From Acidimicrobiia bacterium UBA4744 (GTDB taxonomy: Bacteria; Actinomycetota; Acidimicrobiia; Spongiisociales; UBA4744), in assembly GCA_002403855.1 (NCBI GenBank), contig DHIO01000026.1:165305-229304 (forward strand): a stretch of DNA of 64,000 nt. The letters are read 5' to 3'. The position numbers were made by a program, and so were the translations under genes. Of this stretch, positions 27,122 through 35,693 are shown piece after piece (positions within the stretch are counted from its first letter, which is position 1; each line of letters begins with the position of its first letter). Below the pieces are notes generated by a model. The model did no database searches and was not told the origin of the DNA. It was given only the letters and a program-made list of their open reading frames with translations.

Positions 27122-29221
27122 CTATGGATGGACCCGTACCCGCACATCGAGCGCAACCGCCCCCGATCCCGGAGCCAGGACTCGGAGCGGATTGATTTCG
27201 ATCTCGCCGATGCGCGGATGGTCGGAGACGAGCCACCCGAGCCTGAGCAACGCCTCCTCCACCGCGGCCGCATCGCCGGGCGGAACACTGCGATGGCCGG
27301 GCAAGCGGCGCCCGGCCCAGGTATGGGCCAGCAAGTACTCAAAGTCGGAACCGGTCGCCGGGGCAAGGGCAAACTCGACATCGGCGAGGCCTTCCACCTC
27401 AACACCACCCGAACCGAACATGATCAGAGGACCGAAATGGGGATCGCGGATGCCGCCGACTATCACCTCCTGGCCGCTCTCTACCGTCGACTGCCCGTAG
27501 ATCACAGCAGGGCCGGTCGCGGACCTCTTTGCGAGATCCGCCAACACTGCATACGCAGCCCGAATCTCCTCAGGGTTGGATAGCCCCAGCCGCACCGCCC
27601 CCAGCGCAGATTTGTGAACCACGTCCGGCAGGTAGAGCTTCAAGGCCAATTCTCCGCCCAGCGCGCCGGCGAACTCCACTGCTTCGTCGGCCGAAGCCAC
27701 GACCATCCCCGGAGGGGCACCGATGCCGTAGGCACCGACAAGCTCGACCCCCTCCTCTGGTCCCAGCCAACCTTGAGAGGCGCCGTCCAACAGACCCGCC
27801 GCTCTCGACCGGTCGACGTCCCCAGGTGCAGGGAGAACGTCGACAACCGAGGTGACTGCTTCCGTCCGATCGGCAAGGGCCGCCAAGGCTGCAGCCGCAC
27901 GTTCGGGAAATGGGAAGTCCGGAACCCGGGATGCTCGGAAGATCTCGATGGCGTTCCCGACGGCCCGGCCACCCATCACCGCCACGAGCACCGGTTTGGA
28001 CGACGAGCGAATGACCGGCACCAGAGCTTCGGCAACCTGATCAGCCGTAAACATCGGCGGAGGTGGAAACACGACGAGTACCCCATCGACCTCGGGAGCC
28101 GATACGAGCGTCCCCAGGCACCGGGCAAAGACCTTCGGATCAGCCGACGCCAGCATGTCGACAGGATTGGCCAGACCCGCTACGTCGGGCAGGGTAATCG
28201 CCAGCTCCCGTCGGGTTTCCTCCGATAGTTCCGCCAGCACCAGACCACCAGCCTCGAGAGCGTCTGCTGCCGCAACTCCCGGACCGCCGGCGTTGGTGAG
28301 AACGGCCATGCGCCGCCCCGACGGCAGCGGCGCCCAGGCCAGAGCCCGGGCTGCGTCGAGCATCGCCTCGGTGGTAGCCGCCCTGATGAGGCCGGCTCGC
28401 CGGAAGGCGGCCTCGAAAGCCCCCTCTCTCCCGGCCAGGGCTCCTGTGTGAGAAACGACGGCGTTCCGGCCACCCTCGGACCCGCCTGCCTTCAGGGCGA
28501 CGACGGGTTTCGTCATTCGAGCGACCTCATCCACAAACCTCCGTCCGCCGGCGACGGTTTCTAGATACATGGTCACGACCCGGGTGGCTTCGTCGACCGC
28601 CACCATCTCGAGTGCCTCTACCTCGTCGATATCGGCTTGGTTCCCAAGGCTGACCAACCTCGAAACGCCGAATCCCTGCCCGGCCGACCAATCGATCACG
28701 GCCGCGCAGATCGCGCCGGAATGAGATACGAAGGCCACCTCGCCGGGCTCCGGGCCCGGCGGAGCAAGGAAAGTGGTGTTGAGACCCAGGTGGGTGTCGA
28801 TGATTCCGATGCAATTCGGACCCAACACTCGGATCCCGAGTTCCTGGGCAATGCCGACACACTCCGCCTCCAGGGCTGCTCCGGTCGGGCCGGTTTCCCC
28901 AAACCCGCCCGAGACGATGATCACCGCTGTGATGCCACGCCGTCCGCAATCTCTCAAAACGCCCGGTACCAAACCCGCCGGCACCAGCACTACGGCCAGG
29001 TCGACCGGATCGGGTACCTCATCCACCGCCGCGTAGACCTCCCGTTCGAACAACGAACCGGTGAGATGCGGGTTGACGAAGTGAACGGCGCCGGAGAACT
29101 CGCCCCCCGCCAGGTTGCGGGCTGTCCCGTATCCCAGTTTCTTCGGATCCCCGGAGGCTCCGACCAGCACCACCCCGCGGGGGTTGAAGAAGAGGTCGAG
29201 GGTTTGGTCCGCTACGGGCAC
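27122..29221 (-). CDS. ADP-forming acyl-CoA synthetase (acetate-CoA ligase family)
   Basis: This 699-residue enzyme interconverts acyl-CoA, ADP and Pi with acid, ATP and CoA. It has a CoA-binding Rossmann domain (LFFNPRGVVLVGASGDPKKLG), a succinyl-CoA-ligase-like domain with the phospho-His region (FVSHSGAICAAVIDW and AVVSHTGALAGREGAF), then a C-terminal ATP-grasp domain (ELALKLYLPDVVHKSALGAVRLG and GPLIMFGSGGVEVEGLADVEF). The alpha and beta parts are fused in one chain. The ORF reaches 29767, but GGAGGAG nine bases before the GTG at 29221 fixes the start. There is no GNAT domain. The preferred acid is unknown. Confidence 0.9.
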   Translation of the reverse strand: MPVADQTLDLFFNPRGVVLVGASGDPKKLGYGTARNLAGGEFSGAVHFVNPHLTGSLFEREVYAAVDEVPDPVDLAVVLVPAGLVPGVLRDCGRRGITAVIIVSGGFGETGPTGAALEAECVGIAQELGIRVLGPNCIGIIDTHLGLNTTFLAPPGPEPGEVAFVSHSGAICAAVIDWSAGQGFGVSRLVSLGNQADIDEVEALEMVAVDEATRVVTMYLETVAGGRRFVDEVARMTKPVVALKAGGSEGGRNAVVSHTGALAGREGAFEAAFRRAGLIRAATTEAMLDAARALAWAPLPSGRRMAVLTNAGGPGVAAADALEAGGLVLAELSEETRRELAITLPDVAGLANPVDMLASADPKVFARCLGTLVSAPEVDGVLVVFPPPPMFTADQVAEALVPVIRSSSKPVLVAVMGGRAVGNAIEIFRASRVPDFPFPERAAAALAALADRTEAVTSVVDVLPAPGDVDRSRAAGLLDGASQGWLGPEEGVELVGAYGIGAPPGMVVASADEAVEFAGALGGELALKLYLPDVVHKSALGAVRLGLSNPEEIRAAYAVLADLAKRSATGPAVIYGQSTVESGQEVIVGGIRDPHFGPLIMFGSGGVEVEGLADVEFALAPATGSDFEYLLAHTWAGRRLPGHRSVPPGDAAAVEEALLRLGWLVSDHPRIGEIEINPLRVLAPGSGAVALDVRVRVHP

Positions 29222-29408
29222 GGGTAGGTGCTCCTCCGCTGCTGGCACGCATGGTAGGTGATCAGATGATCGGCCACTCCCCATCCGATCATGGTTCCCG
29301 GGGTGGGTTGAACCGCGCTCGCCCTGATGAACGACTCTTCTTCTCCTCCTAACCGTTTGCTGACAATCGCCGGCGACGCTGGTCACGACGCAGAGAAAGG
29401 AGACAACC

Positions 29409-29879
29409 ATGCGTCTCAGGAAAGCCATTGCCGTCGTCATGCTCGTCGCCCTGCTATTGGTGGCGCTTTCGGCGGTCGCGCTTGCCGACGGCGAGGCCAC
29501 AGTGGCCGGCAGCGGGTGGTTGGCGGCTCGGGGCACCGGAACCGCCACGCTCGACATGGGCGGCTGGATCAAGATGAGAGTCCAGGGAGACGTGACCATC
29601 AACGACTTCGACGGCAACCTCGAGGTCCGGGTCGCCTCATCGGAATCCGCCCTGGACCGAGCCGACCCCCGACGCGGGCCCGAGATCGTGCTCGAGGATT
29701 TCGACGGGTACCTGGCGGCCAGAGGTGACCATTTCCTGTTGCGAGCCGACGGCTCGATGAAGTTCAAGGCCCACGGACACGGGTTCGCCTACCTGGAGGG
29801 TGAGGGGGTCTACAAGACCCGGCGCGGCCCCGTCCGCTGGTGGGACGACGCGCTTGCGGGTCTCGACCTGGCCGCCTGA
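29409..29879 (+). CDS. small secreted protein of unknown function
   Basis: This 156-residue protein has a classical signal peptide: MRLRK, a hydrophobic core (VVMLVALLLVALSAVALA) and probable cleavage after ALA. The mature part is beta-rich with repeating glycine-aspartate turns (GSGWLAARGTGTATLDMGG, FDGNLEVRV, FDGYLAARGDHFLLRADGS), suggesting a small beta-sandwich or barrel. AAAGGAG lies before the ATG. Unknown function. It stands alone between divergent acyl-CoA synthetase and downstream PAC2 genes; a strong hairpin follows it. Confidence 0.8.
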   Translation: MRLRKAIAVVMLVALLLVALSAVALADGEATVAGSGWLAARGTGTATLDMGGWIKMRVQGDVTINDFDGNLEVRVASSESALDRADPRRGPEIVLEDFDGYLAARGDHFLLRADGSMKFKAHGHGFAYLEGEGVYKTRRGPVRWWDDALAGLDLAA

Positions 29880-29908
29880 TCGTCCGCAGTCCTTCCCGCC
29901 GGTCGGCC

Positions 29909-29943
29909 GGCCCCTGCCCGTGATCGGATCCCGGGCGGGGGCC
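29909..29943 (+). terminator. 12-bp GC-rich hairpin after secreted protein gene
   Basis: GGCCCCTGCCCG pairs with CGGGCGGGGGCC over 12 positions (one T-G wobble) around an 11-base loop. It lies 30 bases after the stop of the secreted protein gene and just before the PAC2 promoter. No T-run follows, as is common for actinobacterial terminators. Confidence 0.55.
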
Positions 29944-29959
29944 ATCCTCCCGTAGCGAG

Positions 29960-29965
29960 TACTCT
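29960..29965 (+). promoter_or_regulatory. leaderless-type -10 of the PAC2 gene
   Basis: TACTCT ends seven bases before the ATG at 29973 and there is no Shine-Dalgarno sequence. Confidence 0.4.
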
Positions 29966-29972
29966 CTGTGCG

Positions 29973-30830
29973 ATGTATGAGCTCGAACCGGTCGAAAACC
30001 TTGTTGCGCCTGCTCTGATCGTCGCGTTTCAAGGGTGGGTCAATGCCGGCAACGTGGGAACGGAAGCGTCAGATCACATCGTGGCCGAAGGCGCTGCCGT
30101 TGCCACTTTCGATCCGGACGCCCTCTTCGACTATCGATCAAACCGGCCCATCATCGATTTTGTCGACGGCCGACTGGAAGAGGTGAGCTGGCCATACCTC
30201 ACGCTCCGCCGAGCCGAATACGCCCGCCGCGACGTCCTCGTGCTCAGCGGTAGCGAGCCGGATTGGCAGTGGAAGGCTTTCGGCCGATCTGTGGCCGACA
30301 TCGCCACAACTTTGGGCGTTGTCGAGGTCGTGTCGCTGGGAGGCGTCCCCGCTGCGACCCCACACACCTACCCGACTCCACTCCTGACCACCGCTTCCCG
30401 GCCAGACTTGATCGGCCCAGATGAGCAGCTCCCGGAAGGCCTGCTGCGAGTACCGGGAGCGGCAGTCAACATCGTCGAACGGGCCCTCACTGATGCCGGA
30501 ATCCCGGCGGTTGGGTTCTGGGCTCAGGTACCTCACTATGTGGCCGGCACCTACTACGCCGGGGCAGTCGCGCTGATCGACCGGGCGGCTCGCCATCTCG
30601 GCATCACCATACCCCTGGACGACCTGGTCGACCGGGTTGCCGAACAGCGCCAGCAGTTGGACGCGACCGTCGCGGCCCAACCGGACTCGCAGGCCTATCT
30701 GGAACGGTTGGAATCCATGGCGGCCGCCCAGGGCGAGATTCCCTCGGCCGACGACATAGCCGCCCAGGTGGAGAGATTCCTCCAGGATGCCGCCGAGGGG
30801 GAAGAGCCGTTCGGCCCCGGCGAAGGTTGA
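29973..30830 (+). CDS. PAC2-family protein (proteasome-assembly-chaperone-like)
   Basis: This 285-residue protein has the PAC2 (DUF75) fold found in archaeal and actinobacterial homologues of proteasome assembly chaperone 2. Features: VAFQGWVNAGNVGTEASDHIV near the N-terminus, PIIDFVDGRLEEVSWPYLTL, and VVSLGGVPAATPHTYP, then VPHYVAGTYYAGAVALIDRAARHLG. The C-terminal tail is acidic and proline/glycine rich. Function in bacteria is not established; a link to the actinobacterial proteasome is an inference, and no proteasome gene is in the window. Confidence 0.85.
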   Translation: MYELEPVENLVAPALIVAFQGWVNAGNVGTEASDHIVAEGAAVATFDPDALFDYRSNRPIIDFVDGRLEEVSWPYLTLRRAEYARRDVLVLSGSEPDWQWKAFGRSVADIATTLGVVEVVSLGGVPAATPHTYPTPLLTTASRPDLIGPDEQLPEGLLRVPGAAVNIVERALTDAGIPAVGFWAQVPHYVAGTYYAGAVALIDRAARHLGITIPLDDLVDRVAEQRQQLDATVAAQPDSQAYLERLESMAAAQGEIPSADDIAAQVERFLQDAAEGEEPFGPGEG

Positions 30831-30964
30831 TCACTGCGAGCATGCGTCGGAGGCCTGTGGCGCACTCCGCCGGCCGCAAGAACCGGATGAGCCGCACCCT
30901 TTCACCCTTCCGGCCATAATGTCGGCGACAGTTGAACTCCATCCCGGCGAAGGTGAGGAGCTGA

Positions 30965-32410
30965 TTGAAGGCAATCGTTGTTGGCGCCGGCGGTACTACT
31001 CGCGACTTGCTGCGACGTCTTGGTGACCTCTGGGACGTGACCGTCATCGACACAGATGACGAGCGGTTGGCCCTTGCAGCCGAGGTTCGCAACATAGCAG
31101 TAGTTCGGGGGGACGGCTCGTCACGAGTCATCCTGGACCAAGCGGGGTTGCGCCAGGCCGACGCACTCGTGGCCGCCTCGAACAGCGACGCAGTGAACCT
31201 GGAAGCATGCCGCCTGGGCCTCGACCGGGGCGTCTTGCGGGTGGTTGCCGTCGCCGCCGATCCTGAACAGTTGAGCGACTATCGGGAACTGAAGCTCCCG
31301 GTCTTCTCTCCGGATCGACTCACCGCGAGGAGAATCGAGATCAATCTCGAGCCGCGCCGCGTCGACTCGGCTGCTTTCGCTGACGGCATGGCCGAAGCAA
31401 TCGAGTTCCGCATCGCCTCCGACTCGCCGCTGCGGGGACGGGCACTCAGGGACCTCCACTCTGAGAGCTGGTTGGTTGCAGCAATCCTGCGCGAGGGCCG
31501 CCTCATCGTCCCGCACGGCGAATCCGTCTTGCAGACCGATGACCGGGTCACCGTGGTTGGAGCGGCTTCCGACTTCTCCACGATCGTACGAACCTTCTCG
31601 ACTGCCGAGGCTCGGTTCCCGATCGATTTTGGGAAACACGTAGCGGTGTGGATGGAGAGCGAGCAGGATCTATCCGGACCCGTTGAAGAAGCCTTCACCA
31701 TCACTCGCAACAGTGCGGCCGAGTCACTGCTGGTGGTCCGACCCGACCCCGCATCCCTTCGGGATGAGTCTCAAGCCGAAGTTCTGCACCGGCTTGTCGA
31801 GGAAGCTACACAGGGCCACGAGGGCGTCGACGTGGTCATCCGCGATGTAGATCCCGCCCAGGGCGAGGACCTGCTGTCTATTGCCGAGTCCGCCAACGTC
31901 GGTGTCTTGGTGTCTGCTCAGCCCGGCGGTGGACTGCCGGTGCGCAGGCGCCGGCTCGGCAAGCTTCTCAACGCTGCGTCCAGAGTGAACCTCCCGGTGC
32001 TCCTAGCCTCCGGACAACACCCCTACCAGCGGATTGTTGCCCCCGCCCGAGAAACTCCGGCGGGTCGGGCCGCAGGGCGAGTAGCCATCGACTTGGCCGT
32101 TCACGCCAACCTGCCGATCATCGGTGTCGCGGTGGTACCCCCGGCCTTCATTGCCGGAGAGGACGTCAGAGAGGAAGCTCTCCGCGCTGTGGCACGACTC
32201 CGGGAAGAAGCGGCCGTCCAAGGTGTCACCGTGAGGCGCCGAATCCGCCAAGGCAATCCTGTTCGCGCACTTCAGGAAATGGTGGGTTCTGGTGGTCTAC
32301 TGGTTCTCGGCTATCCGCGCCATAACCCGACAACGATGGTACCGGGCATCGTCGGACACGTCGTTGAACGCTCAAATTCTTCCATCCTGCTTGTTCCGTC
32401 CGAGGAATGA
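30965..32410 (+). CDS. TrkA-N/TrkA-C regulatory protein with C-terminal USP-like domains
   Basis: This 481-residue cytoplasmic protein has a RCK/TrkA-N nucleotide-binding domain (MKAIVVGAGGTTRDLLRRLG, VIDTDDERL), a TrkA-C domain at about 135-205 (DSPLRGRALRDLHSESWLVAAILR, LQTDDRVTVVG), then two universal-stress-protein-like modules, the last ending LVLGYPRHNPTT...VVERSNSSILLVPSEE. It probably senses NAD(H) or ATP and gates the antiporter encoded 15 bases downstream. Start is TTG 30965 with GAGGAG upstream. The TrkA-USP fusion is unusual compared with the usual 220-residue RCK subunit. Confidence 0.87.
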   Translation: MKAIVVGAGGTTRDLLRRLGDLWDVTVIDTDDERLALAAEVRNIAVVRGDGSSRVILDQAGLRQADALVAASNSDAVNLEACRLGLDRGVLRVVAVAADPEQLSDYRELKLPVFSPDRLTARRIEINLEPRRVDSAAFADGMAEAIEFRIASDSPLRGRALRDLHSESWLVAAILREGRLIVPHGESVLQTDDRVTVVGAASDFSTIVRTFSTAEARFPIDFGKHVAVWMESEQDLSGPVEEAFTITRNSAAESLLVVRPDPASLRDESQAEVLHRLVEEATQGHEGVDVVIRDVDPAQGEDLLSIAESANVGVLVSAQPGGGLPVRRRRLGKLLNAASRVNLPVLLASGQHPYQRIVAPARETPAGRAAGRVAIDLAVHANLPIIGVAVVPPAFIAGEDVREEALRAVARLREEAAVQGVTVRRRIRQGNPVRALQEMVGSGGLLVLGYPRHNPTTMVPGIVGHVVERSNSSILLVPSEE

Positions 32411-32425
32411 GCGAGGCGTTGGACC

Positions 32426-33622
32426 ATGGGCACTGCGATCGACCAATCAGCAGCAACCCTGATCCTCATAGCCAGTGCGGCTTTTGTGCTGCCCCTCCTC
32501 GGACGTCGCATTCGAGTCCCGGCCGTCGTCCTGGAGATCATGTTCGGGGTCATCATCGGTCCCGCCACCGGGTGGGTTGAGGGCACCGAACTGCTCGACC
32601 AACTCGGCGAACTCGGGTTCTTCCTGTTGATGTTCCTGTCCGGATTCGAGATCGAACTGCGGACGTTCGAGCGTCGTGGGATTGGACAGATCACCGCCGG
32701 GTTGGGCGTGTTCGGACTGACGGTGGTCGGGGCCTACTTGGTGGCTACGTCTCTCGGTTACGGACCCTTCATGACCTTCGTTCTGGCCACCACGTCTGTT
32801 GGACTGGTCGTACCGACCTTGCGCGGGACACGGCGAATCTCAACGCCGCTGGGGCAGGCAACCCTGATCTCTGCCCTCATCGCCGACTTCCTAACGCTGC
32901 TCGGTGTGACGATCTTCGCCCTCATCGAGGAGCACGGGGCGGGAGTCCAGTTGTTGGCAGTTCCCGGATTCTTCATCGTGATCGGCATTGCCTTGCTCGC
33001 CTTGAGAAGGGCCGCGTGGTGGTTCCCGGAACGTTTCAACCGACTCTTCGATCTGGACGACCCCGAGGAGTTGGGGATTCGCGCTTCCCTGGCCCTCATG
33101 CTGGTGTTCGTCGGGCTCTCAACGGTTCTGGGTATCGAGCCGATTCTGGGTGCATTCCTGGCCGGGACCATGTTCGCTCTCGTTTTCCGGCACCGGGGCG
33201 CTCTCGAACAGAAGCTGAGTGGTTTTGCCTATGGCTTCCTGATTCCCATCTTCTTCATCAACGTAGGAATCCAGTTCGATCTGAGAGCCCTGGGAGAACC
33301 GGGCGCCATCAGGGACACATTGGTCTTGATCGGTCTGGCCGTGCTCATCAAACTGGTGGCGTCGCTGGTGCTGCTGGCCCGTCGACTGCCGCTCAGACAC
33401 GTGATCGCCGCAGGTACGCTGCTGTCGGCACGGCTGAGCCTCATCATCGCCGTAGCCGAGTTGGGAGTTCAACTCGATGTCATCGACCGGGCGCTCCAGG
33501 CGACCATTATCCTCCTGGCAGCTTTCACCAGTATCTTCGCTCCGGCGATCTTCCGGCTGATCGCCCCGCCGCTGCCGGCTCCTTCGATCCCTGCCGCCGA
33601 CGACGAGGCTGCCTACCCCTGA
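32426..33622 (+). CDS. CPA2-family cation:proton antiporter
   Basis: This 398-residue membrane protein has about 11-12 helices and the monovalent cation:proton antiporter-2 (Kef-type) fold: RIRVPAVVLEIMFGVIIGPATG in the first repeat, LLMFLSGFEIELRTF, and LGIEPILGAFLAGTMFALVF, IPIFFINVGIQFDL in the second. It lacks a fused C-terminal TrkA-N domain; that role is likely provided by the upstream TrkA/USP protein, 15 bases away. It would exchange K+ or Na+ for H+ in pH or osmotic homeostasis. Ion specificity is not visible. Confidence 0.92.
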   Translation: MGTAIDQSAATLILIASAAFVLPLLGRRIRVPAVVLEIMFGVIIGPATGWVEGTELLDQLGELGFFLLMFLSGFEIELRTFERRGIGQITAGLGVFGLTVVGAYLVATSLGYGPFMTFVLATTSVGLVVPTLRGTRRISTPLGQATLISALIADFLTLLGVTIFALIEEHGAGVQLLAVPGFFIVIGIALLALRRAAWWFPERFNRLFDLDDPEELGIRASLALMLVFVGLSTVLGIEPILGAFLAGTMFALVFRHRGALEQKLSGFAYGFLIPIFFINVGIQFDLRALGEPGAIRDTLVLIGLAVLIKLVASLVLLARRLPLRHVIAAGTLLSARLSLIIAVAELGVQLDVIDRALQATIILLAAFTSIFAPAIFRLIAPPLPAPSIPAADDEAAYP

Positions 33623-33676
33623 ACGCCACTGCCGCCGCACCGGCATCTTGCTTGCGCAAGAAAACCCTTCAGCCTG

Positions 33677-33710
33677 CCTCTCCTCGTTTCCGATCACAGG
33701 AGAGACGAGG
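33677..33710 (+). promoter_or_regulatory. two overlapping hairpins around the small-gene RBS
   Basis: CTCTCCT (33678-33684) pairs with AGGAGAG (33698-33704), and CCTCGT (33682-33687) pairs with ACGAGG (33705-33710). The left arms overlap by CCT, so both cannot form together. The GAGG at 33707-33710 is the best Shine-Dalgarno for the ATG at 33719 and is hidden only in the second hairpin. This could be a translational switch or chance. Confidence 0.35.
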
Positions 33711-33718
33711 TTTGAGGC

Positions 33719-33904
33719 ATGGCAACATACGACCCGGTCCAAGAACTCGAGATCACCGAGCGCAGCTGGCAAGCCATGGCGCGCGAAGCCCGACAACCTC
33801 ACAACGAACTCCACCGCCGCATCATCGATGCTCGCAATCAGGCTCGGTATGACGGCACCGACGCATTGTTGCGCCGCATCACCGCAACCCTTTCGGCCGC
33901 CTGA
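33719..33904 (+). CDS. small soluble protein, unknown
   Basis: This 61-residue protein is charged and predicted helical (ATYDPVQELEITERSWQAM, HNELHRRIIDARNQARYDGTDALLRRI). It has no signal peptide or membrane helix and no domain I recognise. A GAGG eight bases before the ATG supports translation, and codon use matches neighbours. The 5' leader contains two mutually exclusive hairpins (separate entry). It stops two bases before the stop of the convergent membrane-protein gene. Confidence 0.65.
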   Translation: MATYDPVQELEITERSWQAMAREARQPHNELHRRIIDARNQARYDGTDALLRRITATLSAA

Positions 33905-33906
33905 CC

Positions 33907-34632
33907 TCAGGCAGCAGCCTCCTGGGGGGCCGGCGATCTGGACGAATCCGACCGCACCGTGTAGAGGAATCCGATGAACATCAGCACTGCACCGACGAAC
34001 TCGCCGACGTACAACGCCACCGGCACCCCCGAGCGCTGCAAGGCTCCTCCAAAGGCCGGAGCCATGGCGCCGGTAGCAATGAAGATATTGCCGATCATCC
34101 GATTGGCGAAGATGCGTTTCCGCCAGTACACCAGCGCCGAGTAGAGCGCCCCGCCCACCAGCATGAGCACACCGTAGATGTTGAAGAATGGAGTCAACAC
34201 CCGCACTCCCGGAGACGTGATGGCCCCTCCACTCAACTCGCCTTCCAGCATCAGTGTCGGATCGAGTTCCGCCGTGAAGACCTTGAAGGCAGCGTAGAGC
34301 GATCCGACGGCGAGCAGAGCCATGAGGAGATGCGAAACCTTGATGCTACCGATGGAGCGTCGAACCAGGAGGTAGACGGTGCCCTGGCCCAGCCAGGCGG
34401 CTACCAGAATCGCTCCGAAGAGATACCACAGACGGAAGACCAGCGGACTCCAGCCGAAGAACCCGAACAGCGCTTCCATCAAGCCGCCCACGGCGTACAT
34501 CACGAAACCGATCCCCCAAAGCAGCAGGTACGGCGGTCGACGATACCTCCAGCGCTTCAGCACCAGGTAGGCGAACACCGAAGTGATTGCCGCCGACGCA
34601 AGCGGCAAGTAGGAAGAAAGCAGTTGCTCCAC
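33907..34632 (-). CDS. seven-helix integral membrane protein, unknown
   Basis: This 241-residue protein has seven hydrophobic helices and short loops, with an Arg/Tyr-rich first loop (LKRWRYRRPPYLLLWG) and an alanine-rich C-terminal tail. I do not recognise the family. The third and fourth helices (LWYLFGAILVAAWLGQGTVYLLV) carry a conserved-looking Gln. GTG at 34632 is preceded by GGAGG. The gene begins nine bases after the stop of a 34-residue membrane microprotein, so the two are one transcriptional unit. Confidence 0.75.
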   Translation of the reverse strand: MEQLLSSYLPLASAAITSVFAYLVLKRWRYRRPPYLLLWGIGFVMYAVGGLMEALFGFFGWSPLVFRLWYLFGAILVAAWLGQGTVYLLVRRSIGSIKVSHLLMALLAVGSLYAAFKVFTAELDPTLMLEGELSGGAITSPGVRVLTPFFNIYGVLMLVGGALYSALVYWRKRIFANRMIGNIFIATGAMAPAFGGALQRSGVPVALYVGEFVGAVLMFIGFLYTVRSDSSRSPAPQEAAA

Positions 34633-34641
34633 GAGCCCTCC

Positions 34642-34746
34642 TCAACCGGTAGCGACGACGTAGATCGCGAACACCAGTAGGCCGATGGCCGCTACCGCCA
34701 GCACTGCCAGAATCACAGGCACAGACTTGTTATGATCCGTGCTCAC
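34642..34746 (-). CDS. 34-residue single-pass membrane microprotein
   Basis: This gene encodes VSTDHNKSVP followed by a hydrophobic helix (VILAVLAVAAIGLLVFAIYVV) and ATG at the C-terminus. It starts at GTG 34746 with GGGAGG seven bases upstream. The stop is nine bases from the GTG of the seven-helix protein, and the sequence between carries that gene's GGAGG. Good ribosome site, a perfect single helix and tight spacing all support a real gene. A subunit or regulator of the neighbouring protein is likely but not shown. Confidence 0.65.
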   Translation of the reverse strand: MSTDHNKSVPVILAVLAVAAIGLLVFAIYVVATG

Positions 34747-34835
34747 CGGACACCTCCCGGTCAAGGTCCGGCGAACCTACGTCTCCCCCGAAGCGACTCC
34801 AAGTCGGAACCGTCGATCGTGAACTCTGGGACGCG

Positions 34836-35678
34836 TCACAACCCGGGCGGACCGTTTCGGATCCTTGCTCGGAACTCTTCGACCGGCTCCATGCCATAGT
34901 CACTCGGGCCGACGTGTATCCAGGTGGCCCCCGCCTCCGCCCACTCTTCCACCGCCTCGGCGGCCCGCCCGGGCTCACCCCCCAGATCGGCATAGGTGAC
35001 TACCTCGAAGGGACCCTCGCCTTCACGACGCCGTTCGACATACGTGACGATCTCGGCCAACTCAGCGGGCTCGAGCATCGGCATGTCTTGTCCCGCCTTG
35101 ATTGGAAAGACTCCATCGAACCGCGCCGCCCGGCGAAACGGCCGGCGATTCGGCCACATCCCGGCGACCCAGATGGGAATGCGAGGTTGCTGGACCGGGG
35201 TGGGAAGGAAGACCATCTCGTCCAGGCGATAGTGCCTGCCGGCGAAGCTGAAAGGCCGGCCGGTCCACAACCCGCTTATGACCTGGAGGGATTCGTCGAG
35301 CATCTCGGCTCGAAGCCTCTCATCGACGGTTTCGCCGAACGCCGTGAAATCGGGATCCGGCGGAAAACCGATCCCCACCCCCAAGATGAGGCGACCGTTG
35401 CTCAGCTGGTCCAGGGAAACGGCCTCACGGGCGAGCTTCCACGGCCGCCGGCGGGGAACGGGCGTGACCATGGGTCCCAGCGCGATCCGCTCGGTGGCCG
35501 CCGCTGCGGCCGCCAGCAGGATCCACGGATCACCGACCACGTTGCCGTCCCATACGAGCATGTGATCCCACACGAACAGGCCGTCCCATCCTGCTTCTTC
35601 AGCGTCGACGGCCAGTGCCACCAACATTCGTGGATCGGCAAAGACCCCGAAGTTGGGGACATTCACGCCCAGCTTCAT
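34836..35678 (-). CDS. LLM-class F420-dependent oxidoreductase
   Basis: This 280-residue protein has the luciferase-like monooxygenase TIM barrel of the F420-dependent branch. Marks: MKLGVNVPNFGVFADPRMLV, AEEAGWDGLFVWDHMLVW, ERIALGPMVTPVPRRRPWKLAREAVSLD spread over the barrel, LSNGRLILGVGIGF, and PRIPIWVAGMWPNRRPFRRAARFDG. The substrate is not predictable. F420 use is inferred from the family. AGGTGG precedes the ATG. It is 15 bases after the broken membrane gene on the same strand. Confidence 0.88.
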   Translation of the reverse strand: MKLGVNVPNFGVFADPRMLVALAVDAEEAGWDGLFVWDHMLVWDGNVVGDPWILLAAAAAATERIALGPMVTPVPRRRPWKLAREAVSLDQLSNGRLILGVGIGFPPDPDFTAFGETVDERLRAEMLDESLQVISGLWTGRPFSFAGRHYRLDEMVFLPTPVQQPRIPIWVAGMWPNRRPFRRAARFDGVFPIKAGQDMPMLEPAELAEIVTYVERRREGEGPFEVVTYADLGGEPGRAAEAVEEWAEAGATWIHVGPSDYGMEPVEEFRARIRNGPPGL

Positions 35679-35693
35679 CCTGCACCACCTATC

